Source: Imperialibacter sp040222815
GTDB lineage: Bacteria > Bacteroidota > Bacteroidia > Cytophagales > Cyclobacteriaceae
NCBI RefSeq assembly: GCF_040222815.1
Contig: NZ_JAVKCH010000018.1
Coordinates: forward strand, 62,001-126,000
Length of the DNA stretch: 64,000 bases
Reading direction: 5' to 3'
The notes beneath the pieces were generated by a model that was not told the origin of the DNA, searched no databases, and was given only the letters and a program-made list of their open reading frames with translations. Both the position numbers and the translations under genes were made by a program. Shown here piece by piece: positions 1 through 7,811 of this stretch. Position 1 is the stretch's first letter; each line of letters begins with the position of its first letter.

Positions 1-110
1 CTGATGTTTCTTACCATCAGCCACCCAGAATAAATTCAGGGTTTGGGAGATTGGTCGTACCTACGGCACTCTGCGGGATGATCTGCCAAATTGTAGTGCC
101 ATCGGCACGG
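1..110. repeat. REP-like palindromic sequence next to the transposase
   Basis: Several short inverted repeats follow one another: CTGATG (1-6) with CATCAG (15-20); CCCAGAAT (24-31) with ATTCAGGG (34-41), which has one A/A mismatch; and GTGCC (96-100) with GGCAC (104-108). The stretch lies downstream of the single-domain IS200-type transposase. Palindromes of this look, with a TACCTACGGCAC core (58-69), are in my recollection frequent next to such transposases in Bacteroidota. I infer a REP-like or IS-end structure. The window edge prevents seeing whether it extends further left. Confidence 0.4.
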
Positions 111-118
111 TTTTCTAT

Positions 119-144
119 GCAGCCTTGAATTCATTCAAGGCTGC
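119..144 (-). terminator. Perfect 12-bp hairpin after the transposase gene
   Basis: GCAGCCTTGAAT (119-130) pairs perfectly with ATTCAAGGCTGC (133-144) around a two-base loop. It begins eight bases beyond the transposase stop codon on the minus strand. There is no clear T-run after it, so it may be a terminator or the right-end imperfect palindrome recognised by the transposase. Confidence 0.5.
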
Positions 145-152
145 TTGGGTCA

Positions 153-614
153 TCAAACAGGCTCTTTAAACAAATACTCCCTGTCATAATCAACCTCGAA
201 TCGTTCCAGAAATTCAATGTATTCTTCAATGAAGCTCTGCTTGTTGTGATGGGCTTCCTGGTTTTTGATGTAGTTGAAGACATTGTTCACCTGCGATTGA
301 TTGTATGAAAACGCACCAAAGCCTCCCTGCCATTCGAAGCGTTGCGGGGTGAGCTTGTTGTCATTGATCCATTTCGATGACTTGGCCTTGGCAGACTTCA
401 TTACATCAGAAATAGCCAGAGAGGGTTTTAAGTTAAAAAAGCAGTGTACATGATCGTCGACTCCGTTTACAATGATGTTCTTACATCCCGTCTCGTTGAT
501 GAGGTTTCCTATGACTGCCATCAGGTCAGCTCTCCATTCTTTTTGGATAAGTGCTTGCCGAAATTTTACAGCAAAAACAGTTTGGATATAGACCTTATTG
601 TAGGTGTTGGGCAT
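153..614 (-). CDS. IS200/IS605-family (Y1/HUH) transposase, RAYT-like
   Basis: This is a 153-residue single-strand transposase of the Y1 family. The metal-binding HUH motif is seen as D-D-H-V-H-C-F at about residues 53-59, and the C-terminal helix carries the candidate nucleophile in FSYNQSQVNNVFNYI (about residues 103-117). The length is normal for the family and no TnpB or other accessory gene follows. These enzymes cut and join single-stranded DNA at hairpin ends. The flanking palindromes (1-144) and the absence of clear IS borders suggest either a domesticated REP-associated tyrosine transposase or a complete small IS200-type element; the sequence does not decide between them. The start is an ATG. 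The gene appears intact, with no frameshift. Confidence 0.85.
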   Translation of the reverse strand: MPNTYNKVYIQTVFAVKFRQALIQKEWRADLMAVIGNLINETGCKNIIVNGVDDHVHCFFNLKPSLAISDVMKSAKAKSSKWINDNKLTPQRFEWQGGFGAFSYNQSQVNNVFNYIKNQEAHHNKQSFIEEYIEFLERFEVDYDREYLFKEPV

Positions 615-838
615 GGGCTATTTGGTTCGATTGATAAATTAAAATACAGATATCCTGATCATTGAACAAAAAGATCGCACCCCAACCTTTTATTTGGGAA
701 ATTGGCTTGTAACCTTTTCCTCCCACCTAAGTACTCACTCCAGCCGAAGGAAGGGCCAGTAACCAAAGTTGTGTGCCTTCTGCAACCCTTTTCTTTCAGG
801 CTTGTCACTGGAAATAGACTAGTCAAAAACTCAACATC

Positions 839-3205
839 ATGCTTAAGAATTTCCTCATCGTTGCCATCCGGAGCCTTGGTAAAAACCGGCTCTATTCGAT
901 TATCAATATTTCGGGGCTTTCGGTAGGGTTCACCTGCAGCCTGCTCATCTTGCTGTGGGTAGCCGACGAAACCTCATTCGACTCCTTTCATCCCAAAGCT
1001 GACCGGCTCTATCAGGTGTGGGGAAATGCGGAGTTTGATGGCAAAATCAACTCGTGGCGGTCGGTGCCGTTGCCGACTTATGAAGCATTGAAGGATGCTC
1101 ATAGTGGCATCGCCAACACCACCGTAGCCGACTGGGGCGGCAACCACCTGCTTAAGGTCGGAGAAAAGCGAATGATGCAGCAAGGCTACTATGTCGGGGA
1201 GGAGTTTCTGGAAATGTTTGAGTTTCCCCTGCTGGTAGGAGATGCTGCAACTGTGCTGGACGACCCGTCTTCAATTGTCATTACAACATCTTTGGCTAAG
1301 TCACTTTTCGGCGATGCAGACCCAATAGGTCAGGTCATTCGGGTGGACGATAAGAGTTCATTAAAAGTAACTGGTATTCTCAAAGACATACCCAATAACT
1401 CGTCGTTTGAGTTGGAATACCTGATGCCCTGGAAGCACAGGGAAGCTATCAATCCCTGGGTGGTTGAAAATAAGACCAATTGGGGCAATTACTCCTTTCA
1501 GGTATACGTGGAGTTAGTGGATGCATCGAAGCGGCCCGAGGTGGTAGCTGGCATCGAAAATATGCTTTATGAACACGGCGAAACAGAACTAATTACCAAG
1601 TTGTTTCTTCACCCACTTTTGAAGTGGAGATTGTACTCCTCATTTGAAAACGGAAAGATCACCGGAGGCATGAGCGACTATGTCAGGTTGTTTACGGCTA
1701 TCGCTATTTTTATTCTTGTCATTGCCTGCATCAACTTCATGAACCTTTCCACCGCCCGCTCCGAACGCCGGGCCAGGGAAGTGGGCATCAGAAAGAGCCT
1801 TGGCTCGAGAAAGGGCCAGCTGATTGCACAGTTCCTGGGAGAGTCACTCTTTCTGTCGACGCTTTCGTTTTTTATTGCTGTAATCATCTCTCTTTTGGTG
1901 CTGCCTGCCTACAACAACCTGGTGGAAAAGGAACTGGTGATTGACTTTGCCTCAACTCAGTTCTGGATCTACTCAATCGCTGTGGTGTTTGTAACTGGTA
2001 TACTTTCAGGCAGCTATCCGGCATTTTACCTCTCTTCATTCAACCCGGTGCGCACGCTGAAGGGGTCTTTTTCTGTGGGAAAAAGTGGTGCAACACCAAG
2101 AAAGGTACTTGTTATCATACAATTTGCTTTTGCCATTATGCTGATGATCAGCACAGTGGTGATATTCAAGCAGATTGAGCTGGCTAAGAACCGGGAGTTG
2201 GGCTACAAGCAGGAGAACCTGATCACCATTCAGAACAATGAAGAGATAGCGAAAAACTACTACATCTTCAAAGAGGAGCTGGAGCAGTCCGGTTATGTAG
2301 AGTCTGTAACTCGTTCTAACAGTGCCATTACTGATATCAACTCCAACAATTTTTTGGGCTGGCCTGGTAAGCCGGAAACGCAGCGTGTGATTTTCACAAC
2401 AATTGCCTGCGAATATGACTACGCCAAAACCATGGGTATCGAAGTGTTGATGGGCAGGGACTTTTCGAAGGAATTTACGACCGACACTGCCTCCATTGTT
2501 ATCAACAAGGCTGCGCTTGATTTGATGGGACTTGAAGATCCCATTGGTACACCGCTGGATCTTTGGGGTGGCAAAAGGAAGTTGATCGGCGTGGTGGACA
2601 ATGTGATGATGGGCTCACCTTACGATCCTGTCAAACCTATGTTCATGATTTTGGATCCCAATTGGACGGATGCCATTACGGTGAGGCTAAAAGCTACGGA
2701 TGACTTGCAAGGGTCGCTGGCGGTGGTAGGCGACATCTTTAACAAACACAACCCAGCCTACCCATTTGAGTACACTTTTGTCGATGTGGAATTCCAGAAG
2801 AAATTCACTACCATCAATATGACTCAAAGGCTGGCAACTATCTTTTCCTTTCTTACCATTTTCATTACAGGATTGGGACTGTTTGGCCTTGCCTCATTCA
2901 CGGCGGAGCAGAGGATCAAGGAGATTGGGGTAAGGAAAGTGCTTGGCGCTTCAGTGTTCAGTTTGGTAGCACTCATTTCCAAAGACTTTACCAAGCTTGT
3001 GCTTATCGCTTTTGCCGTGTCTGCCCCAATGGCCTGGTACCTGCTAAGCAAATACCTGGAGCGTTATACTATACACACTAATATAGACTGGTGGATATTT
3101 CCGTTGGTTGGTATTGTAGCTCTTGGCTTTGCTTTGGCAATTGTTTCGGATCAGGCCCGTAGGGCGGCGCTCACCAATCCTGCCAGGTCGCTGAGGAGTG
3201 AGTAA
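839..3205 (+). CDS. ABC transporter permease, MacB/FtsX type (788 aa)
   Basis: The protein has the duplicated MacB-PCD plus FtsX layout common in Bacteroidota: an N-terminal membrane segment (about residues 20-42), a large periplasmic domain, three membrane segments with an FtsX signature near residues 280-400 (CINFMNLSTARSERRAREVGIRKSLG), then a second periplasmic domain and a last FtsX block near 660-780 with the matching LFGLASFTAEQRIKEIGVRKVLG. Such permeases work with a LolD/MacB-like ATPase in export of lipoproteins, peptides or drugs, or in mechanotransmission. No ATPase lies next to it, so the substrate is unknown. It is a single gene, two bases before the convergent gene on its right. 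Confidence 0.88.
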   Translation: MLKNFLIVAIRSLGKNRLYSIINISGLSVGFTCSLLILLWVADETSFDSFHPKADRLYQVWGNAEFDGKINSWRSVPLPTYEALKDAHSGIANTTVADWGGNHLLKVGEKRMMQQGYYVGEEFLEMFEFPLLVGDAATVLDDPSSIVITTSLAKSLFGDADPIGQVIRVDDKSSLKVTGILKDIPNNSSFELEYLMPWKHREAINPWVVENKTNWGNYSFQVYVELVDASKRPEVVAGIENMLYEHGETELITKLFLHPLLKWRLYSSFENGKITGGMSDYVRLFTAIAIFILVIACINFMNLSTARSERRAREVGIRKSLGSRKGQLIAQFLGESLFLSTLSFFIAVIISLLVLPAYNNLVEKELVIDFASTQFWIYSIAVVFVTGILSGSYPAFYLSSFNPVRTLKGSFSVGKSGATPRKVLVIIQFAFAIMLMISTVVIFKQIELAKNRELGYKQENLITIQNNEEIAKNYYIFKEELEQSGYVESVTRSNSAITDINSNNFLGWPGKPETQRVIFTTIACEYDYAKTMGIEVLMGRDFSKEFTTDTASIVINKAALDLMGLEDPIGTPLDLWGGKRKLIGVVDNVMMGSPYDPVKPMFMILDPNWTDAITVRLKATDDLQGSLAVVGDIFNKHNPAYPFEYTFVDVEFQKKFTTINMTQRLATIFSFLTIFITGLGLFGLASFTAEQRIKEIGVRKVLGASVFSLVALISKDFTKLVLIAFAVSAPMAWYLLSKYLERYTIHTNIDWWIFPLVGIVALGFALAIVSDQARRAALTNPARSLRSE

Positions 3206-3207
3206 GG

Positions 3208-4059
3208 TTAATCAGAAAAACCGGGAATGTGCGCTTGATTGATATACCAGTAACCATACTGGTGTCTGAAGCCAAGCAATGCACTGCCGGCAAAAGAAAC
3301 TTTTTCGCCATTTGGAGTAAATGCGGAATAAGCCAGGTCGACGACAACCCTGGCTTTTTTCTTCTTTAGGCTAAAATCAACTTCTGTGATTTCTTCCTTC
3401 GTTACTTCAAAGTTTTTCCAGGCGGCCTGAAATAGTTTTATTTTCTCGACAAATGTTTCTTCCGAAACCTTCTCCTGTCCACTTTGATACAATTCCTTGC
3501 ATAGGGTATGGCTTGCAAATTCATTCCATTCACTTTTGAGCAATTGATAGATAAACTCCTCTGTATGCTGCGTGAGATCGTGGTTATGGTTGGGGTAAAA
3601 TTCCTCATAGATAAAGTGGCTCACCATGCCATCCATACGAACATCGTCCATTTCATATATGAAAAGCTCATCGACGATAAACTTGTAAATAACACGGTCA
3701 CTGTAGCCATCCATGTAGTCGAGGCAAACGCCATGCTCGCCCATGTACTCAAGGAGCTCGTTGAGTTTTTTGGTAATTGAGGCATCGTCAAGATCCTCTT
3801 CGGCTTCGAAAGCCGGCTCACCAATGAGTTTGTAGACAGAAATTTTTTTAGCGTTTTTGTGCAACGCCTCGAAGTTTTGAATGTAGTTAAGCCATTCATT
3901 TTCTATCGTGGGGCTCAGCTCTGTCTCTGAACCTTCAAAAAATTTGGCTCCTTGTTCTGCCATCAACTTTAACTTGAGAAGGTCGTTTTCCTGCCGAATT
4001 TTTTCTTCAGGGGTTAGCTCGTTTTTATCTTCCTCCATTAGATAGTATTGTTTCCTCAT
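3208..4059 (-). CDS. Conserved hypothetical acidic protein (283 aa)
   Basis: I do not recognise a family. The protein is soluble in appearance, with no signal peptide or membrane segment. The N-terminal part (residues 8-40) is charged and probably coiled coil, the middle is strongly acidic, and the C-terminus carries aromatic-rich strands ending in GYWYINQAHIPGFSD, reminiscent of a SnoaL/NTF2-like fold. That resemblance is only an impression. A second ATG at 4038 (residue 8) is an equally possible start. The gene is convergent with the permease and divergent from the ECF sigma factor, from which it is separated by 62 bases. Confidence 0.7.
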   Translation of the reverse strand: MRKQYYLMEEDKNELTPEEKIRQENDLLKLKLMAEQGAKFFEGSETELSPTIENEWLNYIQNFEALHKNAKKISVYKLIGEPAFEAEEDLDDASITKKLNELLEYMGEHGVCLDYMDGYSDRVIYKFIVDELFIYEMDDVRMDGMVSHFIYEEFYPNHNHDLTQHTEEFIYQLLKSEWNEFASHTLCKELYQSGQEKVSEETFVEKIKLFQAAWKNFEVTKEEITEVDFSLKKKKARVVVDLAYSAFTPNGEKVSFAGSALLGFRHQYGYWYINQAHIPGFSD

Positions 4060-4108
4060 TTAAGCTAAGAAAAATTTTCGGAAGGAAAAGTCGAAATAAG
4101 AATTGCGC

Positions 4109-4116
4109 TAACTTTG
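4109..4116 (+). promoter_or_regulatory. Candidate Bacteroidota -7 box for the sigma factor gene
   Basis: TAACTTTG matches the Bacteroidota -7 consensus TAnnTTTG and ends only five bases before the ATG at 4122. If used, the transcript would be nearly leaderless. No convincing TTG/TTTG box lies 19-21 bases upstream, so confidence is limited. Confidence 0.35.
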
Positions 4117-4121
4117 TCGAC

Positions 4122-5030
4122 ATGGCAAGTTCCCGTTTTAACCAGAGGCCTTACGTTAGCCGGTTTGAGGGAGGTGAGGACAGCAATACAATTTTTGCGC
4201 AGCTTAAACCCTACCTCTTTTCAGTGGCATACAACATCCTCGGCGAAATACCGGAAGCTGAGGACATTGTTCAGGATGCTTTTGAATCTTTTTTGAAAAA
4301 GCCGAACGTCGAAGTCCATAATACGAAATCATACCTCACCAGAGTGGTGGCCAATAAAGCCATTGACCGTTTGAAGGTTTTGCAAAAGGCCAGGGAGAGC
4401 TATTTCGGCACATGGCTGCCTGAACCTGTTGTAGATTTTTCTTTCCCCACAGTTACGGATGAAGGTGTGATGAGTTATGAGGCTATGGTTGCGCTCGAAA
4501 AGCTTACGCCGGTAGAACGTGGCGTGTTTGTGTTGCGGGAAGCATTCGAATATTCCTTTGCTGACTTGAGTCAACTGTTTGGCCTGAGTGAGGAAAACGT
4601 CAGGCAGGTGCTTCATCGGGGAAGGAAGAAAGCCAACCAAAAGGGCATGAGCAGCCAAAAGAGACCAGGAGATAATGCAGCCCGACAATTGGTAGAAAGT
4701 TTTTTGAAGGCATGTACTGAGGGAGATACAAAGCAGCTTGAAACACTTCTGAAGGATGACGTTGCCCTCTATTCCGACGGAGGAGGTAAAGTCAAAGCCG
4801 CAGTCAATTCGCTTCACGGGCCTGAAACAGTGGCGAAGTTTTTACTGGGCATTTTTAGAAAGAGCTTGCCTTTCAACGTAGAATTAAGGCAGGCAACCGT
4901 CAATGGTGCCCCAGCTTTTGTCACCTTTGCCGGAGGTGAGCCGTATTCTGTTTCATATCTTTCGATGACAGGCGATAGCGTAGAAAATATCTACATAATA
5001 AGAAATCCGGATAAAATTCAGCTGAAATAG
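4122..5030 (+). CDS. ECF41-family RNA polymerase sigma factor with SnoaL-like tail
   Basis: Region 2 is at about residues 27-95, including the AEDIVQDAF helix. The sigma-4 helix-turn-helix is at about 125-172 (LTPVERGVFVLREAF...FGLSEENVRQVLHRGRKK). A C-terminal extension of about 120 residues has a SnoaL/NTF2-like look. Three motifs that define the ECF41 group are all visible: WLPEP between regions 2 and 4 (residues 98-102), DGGGKV in the tail (219-224) and NPDK near the end. In studied ECF41 factors the tail replaces an anti-sigma factor and modulates activity. The gene precedes two carboxymuconolactone-decarboxylase-family genes, the typical target neighbours. The inducing signal is unknown. 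Confidence 0.93.
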   Translation: MASSRFNQRPYVSRFEGGEDSNTIFAQLKPYLFSVAYNILGEIPEAEDIVQDAFESFLKKPNVEVHNTKSYLTRVVANKAIDRLKVLQKARESYFGTWLPEPVVDFSFPTVTDEGVMSYEAMVALEKLTPVERGVFVLREAFEYSFADLSQLFGLSEENVRQVLHRGRKKANQKGMSSQKRPGDNAARQLVESFLKACTEGDTKQLETLLKDDVALYSDGGGKVKAAVNSLHGPETVAKFLLGIFRKSLPFNVELRQATVNGAPAFVTFAGGEPYSVSYLSMTGDSVENIYIIRNPDKIQLK

Positions 5031-5031
5031 T

Positions 5032-5038
5032 TGTCACA
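5032..5038 (+). promoter_or_regulatory. TGTCACA, candidate ECF41 -35 element
   Basis: TGTCACA starts two bases after the sigma-factor stop codon, 42 bases before the next start codon. It is identical to the -35 motif described for ECF41 target promoters, where it is paired with CGTC about 16 bases downstream. Here the bases at that distance read GACA (5055-5058), not CGTC, so only half of the promoter is recognisable. Confidence 0.45.
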
Positions 5039-5073
5039 AAAAGCTGGGCATTCAGACATAAGGAAAAAAGCTT

Positions 5074-5643
5074 ATGTCAGAAAGATTAACACCCATCGAA
5101 AAGCCTGGAGGGCTGATGCTCAGAATCGCCTTCTGGTACTCCAAAAGAACCTTTGGGAAAGTGATTACTCCCCTGAAGAAGATTTACTCACGCATGCCAA
5201 TTGCTTTTGGCACCTGGAGCGGAAAAATCTCCAGCCTTGAGAACAAGCTGCCAATTCCCCTGGAGCTGAGGATACTCCTGAGGATTCATGTAGCTCAGCT
5301 AAACGGTTGTCATTTCTGCATCGACATCGGACAGGCACATGCCGTGCAGCGGTTTAAAGACCAGGAGAAATTTTTTACTGTAAATGACTTCGAAGTGTCA
5401 CCTCTGTTTTCAGACAAGGAGCGGGTAGCGCTCAGGTTTGCTACGGAAATGACGCTGCATAAAAAGGTTGGCGATGATACATACGATAGTTGCAGAAGCC
5501 ACTATTCTGATGAGCAAATGCTTGCCATCGCCTGGATGGTGACCAGCGAGCATGTGTACAATCTGATGAACCTCACCTTTGAAGTTGAGTCCGACGGGCT
5601 TTGTCAGCTTCAATCGAACAAATCTCTAACAATAAATAGCTGA
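5074..5643 (+). CDS. Carboxymuconolactone decarboxylase/AhpD-like protein 1 (189 aa)
   Basis: The all-helical CMD/AhpD-like fold is indicated by the redox-type motif GCHFCIDIGQAHA at about residues 78-90, with a C-x-x-C pair and following His, and by the family-typical second half (SDKERVALRFATEMT). Members are peroxidase- or decarboxylase-like; with the CxxC pair a thiol-based hydroperoxide reductase or redox role is more likely than decarboxylation. A good Shine-Dalgarno AAGGA (5060-5064) sits nine bases before the ATG. The gene lies between an ECF41 sigma factor and a second CMD protein, which suggests it belongs to that sigma factor's regulon. Substrate unknown. Confidence 0.85.
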   Translation: MSERLTPIEKPGGLMLRIAFWYSKRTFGKVITPLKKIYSRMPIAFGTWSGKISSLENKLPIPLELRILLRIHVAQLNGCHFCIDIGQAHAVQRFKDQEKFFTVNDFEVSPLFSDKERVALRFATEMTLHKKVGDDTYDSCRSHYSDEQMLAIAWMVTSEHVYNLMNLTFEVESDGLCQLQSNKSLTINS

Positions 5644-5647
5644 ACAA

Positions 5648-6091
5648 ATGAAGCAACGAATTAATATCAAAGACCTTGAGCCGGGCTTTTATCAGGCGAT
5701 GTTCGGGCTGGGAAAATACGAAGCCTCGACGGGCATCGCTGCCGGGCTTAAAGAACTTATCAAAATAAGAGCATCGCAGATCAACGGGTGTGCCTACTGC
5801 CTGCAAATTCATACTGTGGATGCAAGAAAGGGTGGAGAAAGCGAATACCGAATTTATGCACTGAGTGCCTGGTGGGAGTCGCCTTTATTTTCCGATGCAG
5901 AAAAGGCTGCCCTGGCGGTCACTGATGAAGTTACACTTATTGCTGACAAGGGATTGTCTGAGGCTACGTACCAGGAAGCTTCCAGGCACTTCAACGACCA
6001 TGAAATAGCACAGCTGATTGCCCACATTATTGCCATCAACGCATGGAATAGAATCGCCGTGTCAACGCATATGTTTCATGAGGCAAGTTGA
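5648..6091 (+). CDS. Carboxymuconolactone decarboxylase/AhpD-like protein 2 (147 aa)
   Basis: This is a shorter member of the same family as the preceding gene, with NGCAYCLQIHTVDARKGG at about residues 44-61 holding the CxxC pair and the conserved His three residues after the second Cys. It starts four bases after the stop of the first CMD gene, so both are surely co-transcribed. The two proteins may form a paired thiol-redox unit under ECF41 control; that is inference from synteny. A bidirectional hairpin terminator follows at 6104-6144. Confidence 0.87.
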   Translation: MKQRINIKDLEPGFYQAMFGLGKYEASTGIAAGLKELIKIRASQINGCAYCLQIHTVDARKGGESEYRIYALSAWWESPLFSDAEKAALAVTDEVTLIADKGLSEATYQEASRHFNDHEIAQLIAHIIAINAWNRIAVSTHMFHEAS

Positions 6092-6103
6092 TTAAGCCAA
6101 TCC

Positions 6104-6144
6104 AATCACTTCCCTCCGGGTGGATGCCGGAGGGAAGTTTGATT
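6104..6144. terminator. Bidirectional hairpin terminator between convergent operons
   Basis: CTTCCCTCCGG (6109-6119) pairs perfectly with CCGGAGGGAAG (6127-6137) around a seven-base loop. The stem is extended imperfectly by AATCA on the left and TGATT on the right. It separates the plus-strand CMD operon from the minus-strand porin operon. Confidence 0.75.
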
Positions 6145-7372
6145 AAAAATAACTTGACACACCAAGTTGAACGCCGCTAATGAGTGCAGGCGGGTTGCCC
6201 AGCAAGTCCGTCTGCTGCATGTAGCGGAAGTTAGCTCGCAGGACGGTTTGGGCTGTCGGACGAAAGCTCACTGCCGGCACTATGGCCCAAAGATGCTCTG
6301 AGATATTACCTCCCGTCTCCCGAAACTTTCCCGCATTCCAATCGGTATACTCCAGCCTACAGGCCACGTTCAATACGGCCTTTTCAAAACCCAGCATTGG
6401 CCGGTTAAGAACGGGTTGCACAATATCGATAAAGCCACCTCTCTGCTTGTTGCCGTAAGTCTGACTGTAGGTTTCGGGCACGTCTACCATCACCCAGGCC
6501 CATTCACCCACGACATACGTTTTGCTAAACGGCAGCGTGGTGTTAACGTCTACAGCCAACACATCCAGGCGTCTTTTATCGTCAAGTACAAGGCCATCGT
6601 CTTCAAACTTGTTAAACACCCCACCCATGTACGACAGGCCGATTTCGCCTACCATATTGTGTCTTATCGCAAACTTACCGGTAACCAAAGGCTGCCCATT
6701 GCTGCTTTCTTCAAACCTGTCCTTACTGGCCTTTGAAGCAGGCAGGAATGTTTTGTTTTCAGTATTGCTAATGATGGAATCGTCGAAGCCGTTGGTTACA
6801 TAAGCTTCGTAGCCAAATGCCCAGTCGTTCACATATTGCTTGCCATAGAGCCCAAAGCCGACATTGCTCCAGGTGGCAGGCAGCATTTGGGTCATGGCAA
6901 CCGGACGATCCACAAACTCCCATTTTGGGCCGTCGTGGTTTTGGTTGAAGGCACCTATTGGATTCATGACTACGCCTCCACGTAAATTAACCAGGGGATG
7001 AAAACTAAAATCCATGGCTGCAAATTCTATGGAAATTTCTTTGCCACCTTCCTCCAACTCTAGCTCCGATAGAAACTTAATCTTTCTATGGATGGTGGAT
7101 GCGACAAACAATGTCATTCTTGGTATGCGGAACGTGTGCCCTTCAGTTACGCCATCTTCACCCATGTACTGGTAGTCGGCTTCGACATACCCACCAAGAG
7201 AAACGGGCATTTTCCCCATCTGAAGAAATGGCCTGTTGTAAACGGCGTCCATGTTCATTCCTTTGGCCATTGTGGTATCAACCGGCGCCCGCCGCAATAA
7301 AGTGCTGTCTATTTGGGCTTGTACAGTTAAACTTAGGTTGAAAAATATCAGGGTAATGAAAATTGATTTCAT
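6143..7372 (-). CDS. OprP/OprO-like outer-membrane porin (409 aa)
   Basis: An N-terminal signal peptide (residues 1-19, ending VQAQ) is followed by a predicted 16-strand beta-barrel of the phosphate-selective porin O/P type: alternating strands with aromatic girdles, GGYVEADYQYMGEDG near residue 60, the conserved region HDGPKWEFVDRPVA near 146-159, and a terminal aromatic F as expected for BAM insertion. It probably admits small anions, though the true substrate is unknown. The start ATG overlaps the stop of the Rieske gene by four bases, making this the last gene of a di-haem oxidoreductase-Rieske-porin operon and suggesting it imports that enzyme's substrate. Confidence 0.85.
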   Translation of the reverse strand: MKSIFITLIFFNLSLTVQAQIDSTLLRRAPVDTTMAKGMNMDAVYNRPFLQMGKMPVSLGGYVEADYQYMGEDGVTEGHTFRIPRMTLFVASTIHRKIKFLSELELEEGGKEISIEFAAMDFSFHPLVNLRGGVVMNPIGAFNQNHDGPKWEFVDRPVAMTQMLPATWSNVGFGLYGKQYVNDWAFGYEAYVTNGFDDSIISNTENKTFLPASKASKDRFEESSNGQPLVTGKFAIRHNMVGEIGLSYMGGVFNKFEDDGLVLDDKRRLDVLAVDVNTTLPFSKTYVVGEWAWVMVDVPETYSQTYGNKQRGGFIDIVQPVLNRPMLGFEKAVLNVACRLEYTDWNAGKFRETGGNISEHLWAIVPAVSFRPTAQTVLRANFRYMQQTDLLGNPPALISGVQLGVSSYF

Positions 7373-7809
7373 GAGAGGTCAATTTTTAACATGTCATTCT
7401 CCTTGTCAATGAGGAATCTTCTCAGGTTTTTGTCTGCCGGGCCGTTTTGTACAGCTCCGGTACTGGAGAACTCGCTGCCGTGAGCCGGGCATTGTAGCCT
7501 GTCGCCAAACACTTGCAGTTCCGTGCCCTGGTGTGTGCATCGCATGAGTACGGCACTGAAGTCGGTATCCGAGAACCTGTAAACACAGATCGGATATTCC
7601 AGCTTTTCATTTTGCACTACCACATACCTCCTGAATGCCTTTTGTCCCTTTTTCTCTTCTTCAAAAGAAGAGAGGGGAACCAGTAAAGACGACCCGGTTA
7701 TCTGTCCGGTAATGTATTTTGTTCCGGCGCAGCTTTGCAGAAGGCTTAGGCCTCCAAGCATACCCATACAGCCAATGCCACATGTTTTGATAAATTTTTT
7801 TCTATCCAT
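7369..7809 (-). CDS. Rieske [2Fe-2S] lipoprotein (146 aa)
   Basis: The cluster ligands are plain: C-T-H (C91, H93) and C-P-A-H-G-S (C107, H110). The N-terminus MDRKKFIKTCGIGCMGM continues to a lipobox LLQSC (Cys 27), so the mature protein is likely a lipid-anchored periplasmic or surface electron carrier. There is no membrane helix after the lipobox, unlike the bc1/b6f Rieske subunit. The first two residues of the Tat-like patch are R-K, not R-R. It lies two bases from the di-haem oxidoreductase stop and overlaps the porin start, so the three are one operon; it probably passes electrons to or from the di-haem enzyme. Confidence 0.92.
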   Translation of the reverse strand: MDRKKFIKTCGIGCMGMLGGLSLLQSCAGTKYITGQITGSSLLVPLSSFEEEKKGQKAFRRYVVVQNEKLEYPICVYRFSDTDFSAVLMRCTHQGTELQVFGDRLQCPAHGSEFSSTGAVQNGPADKNLRRFLIDKENDMLKIDLS

Positions 7810-7811
7810 GG

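Noticed and set aside
4329..4817. Minus-strand open frame of 162 codons
   Set aside because: Antisense to the ECF41 sigma factor, which has all signature motifs.
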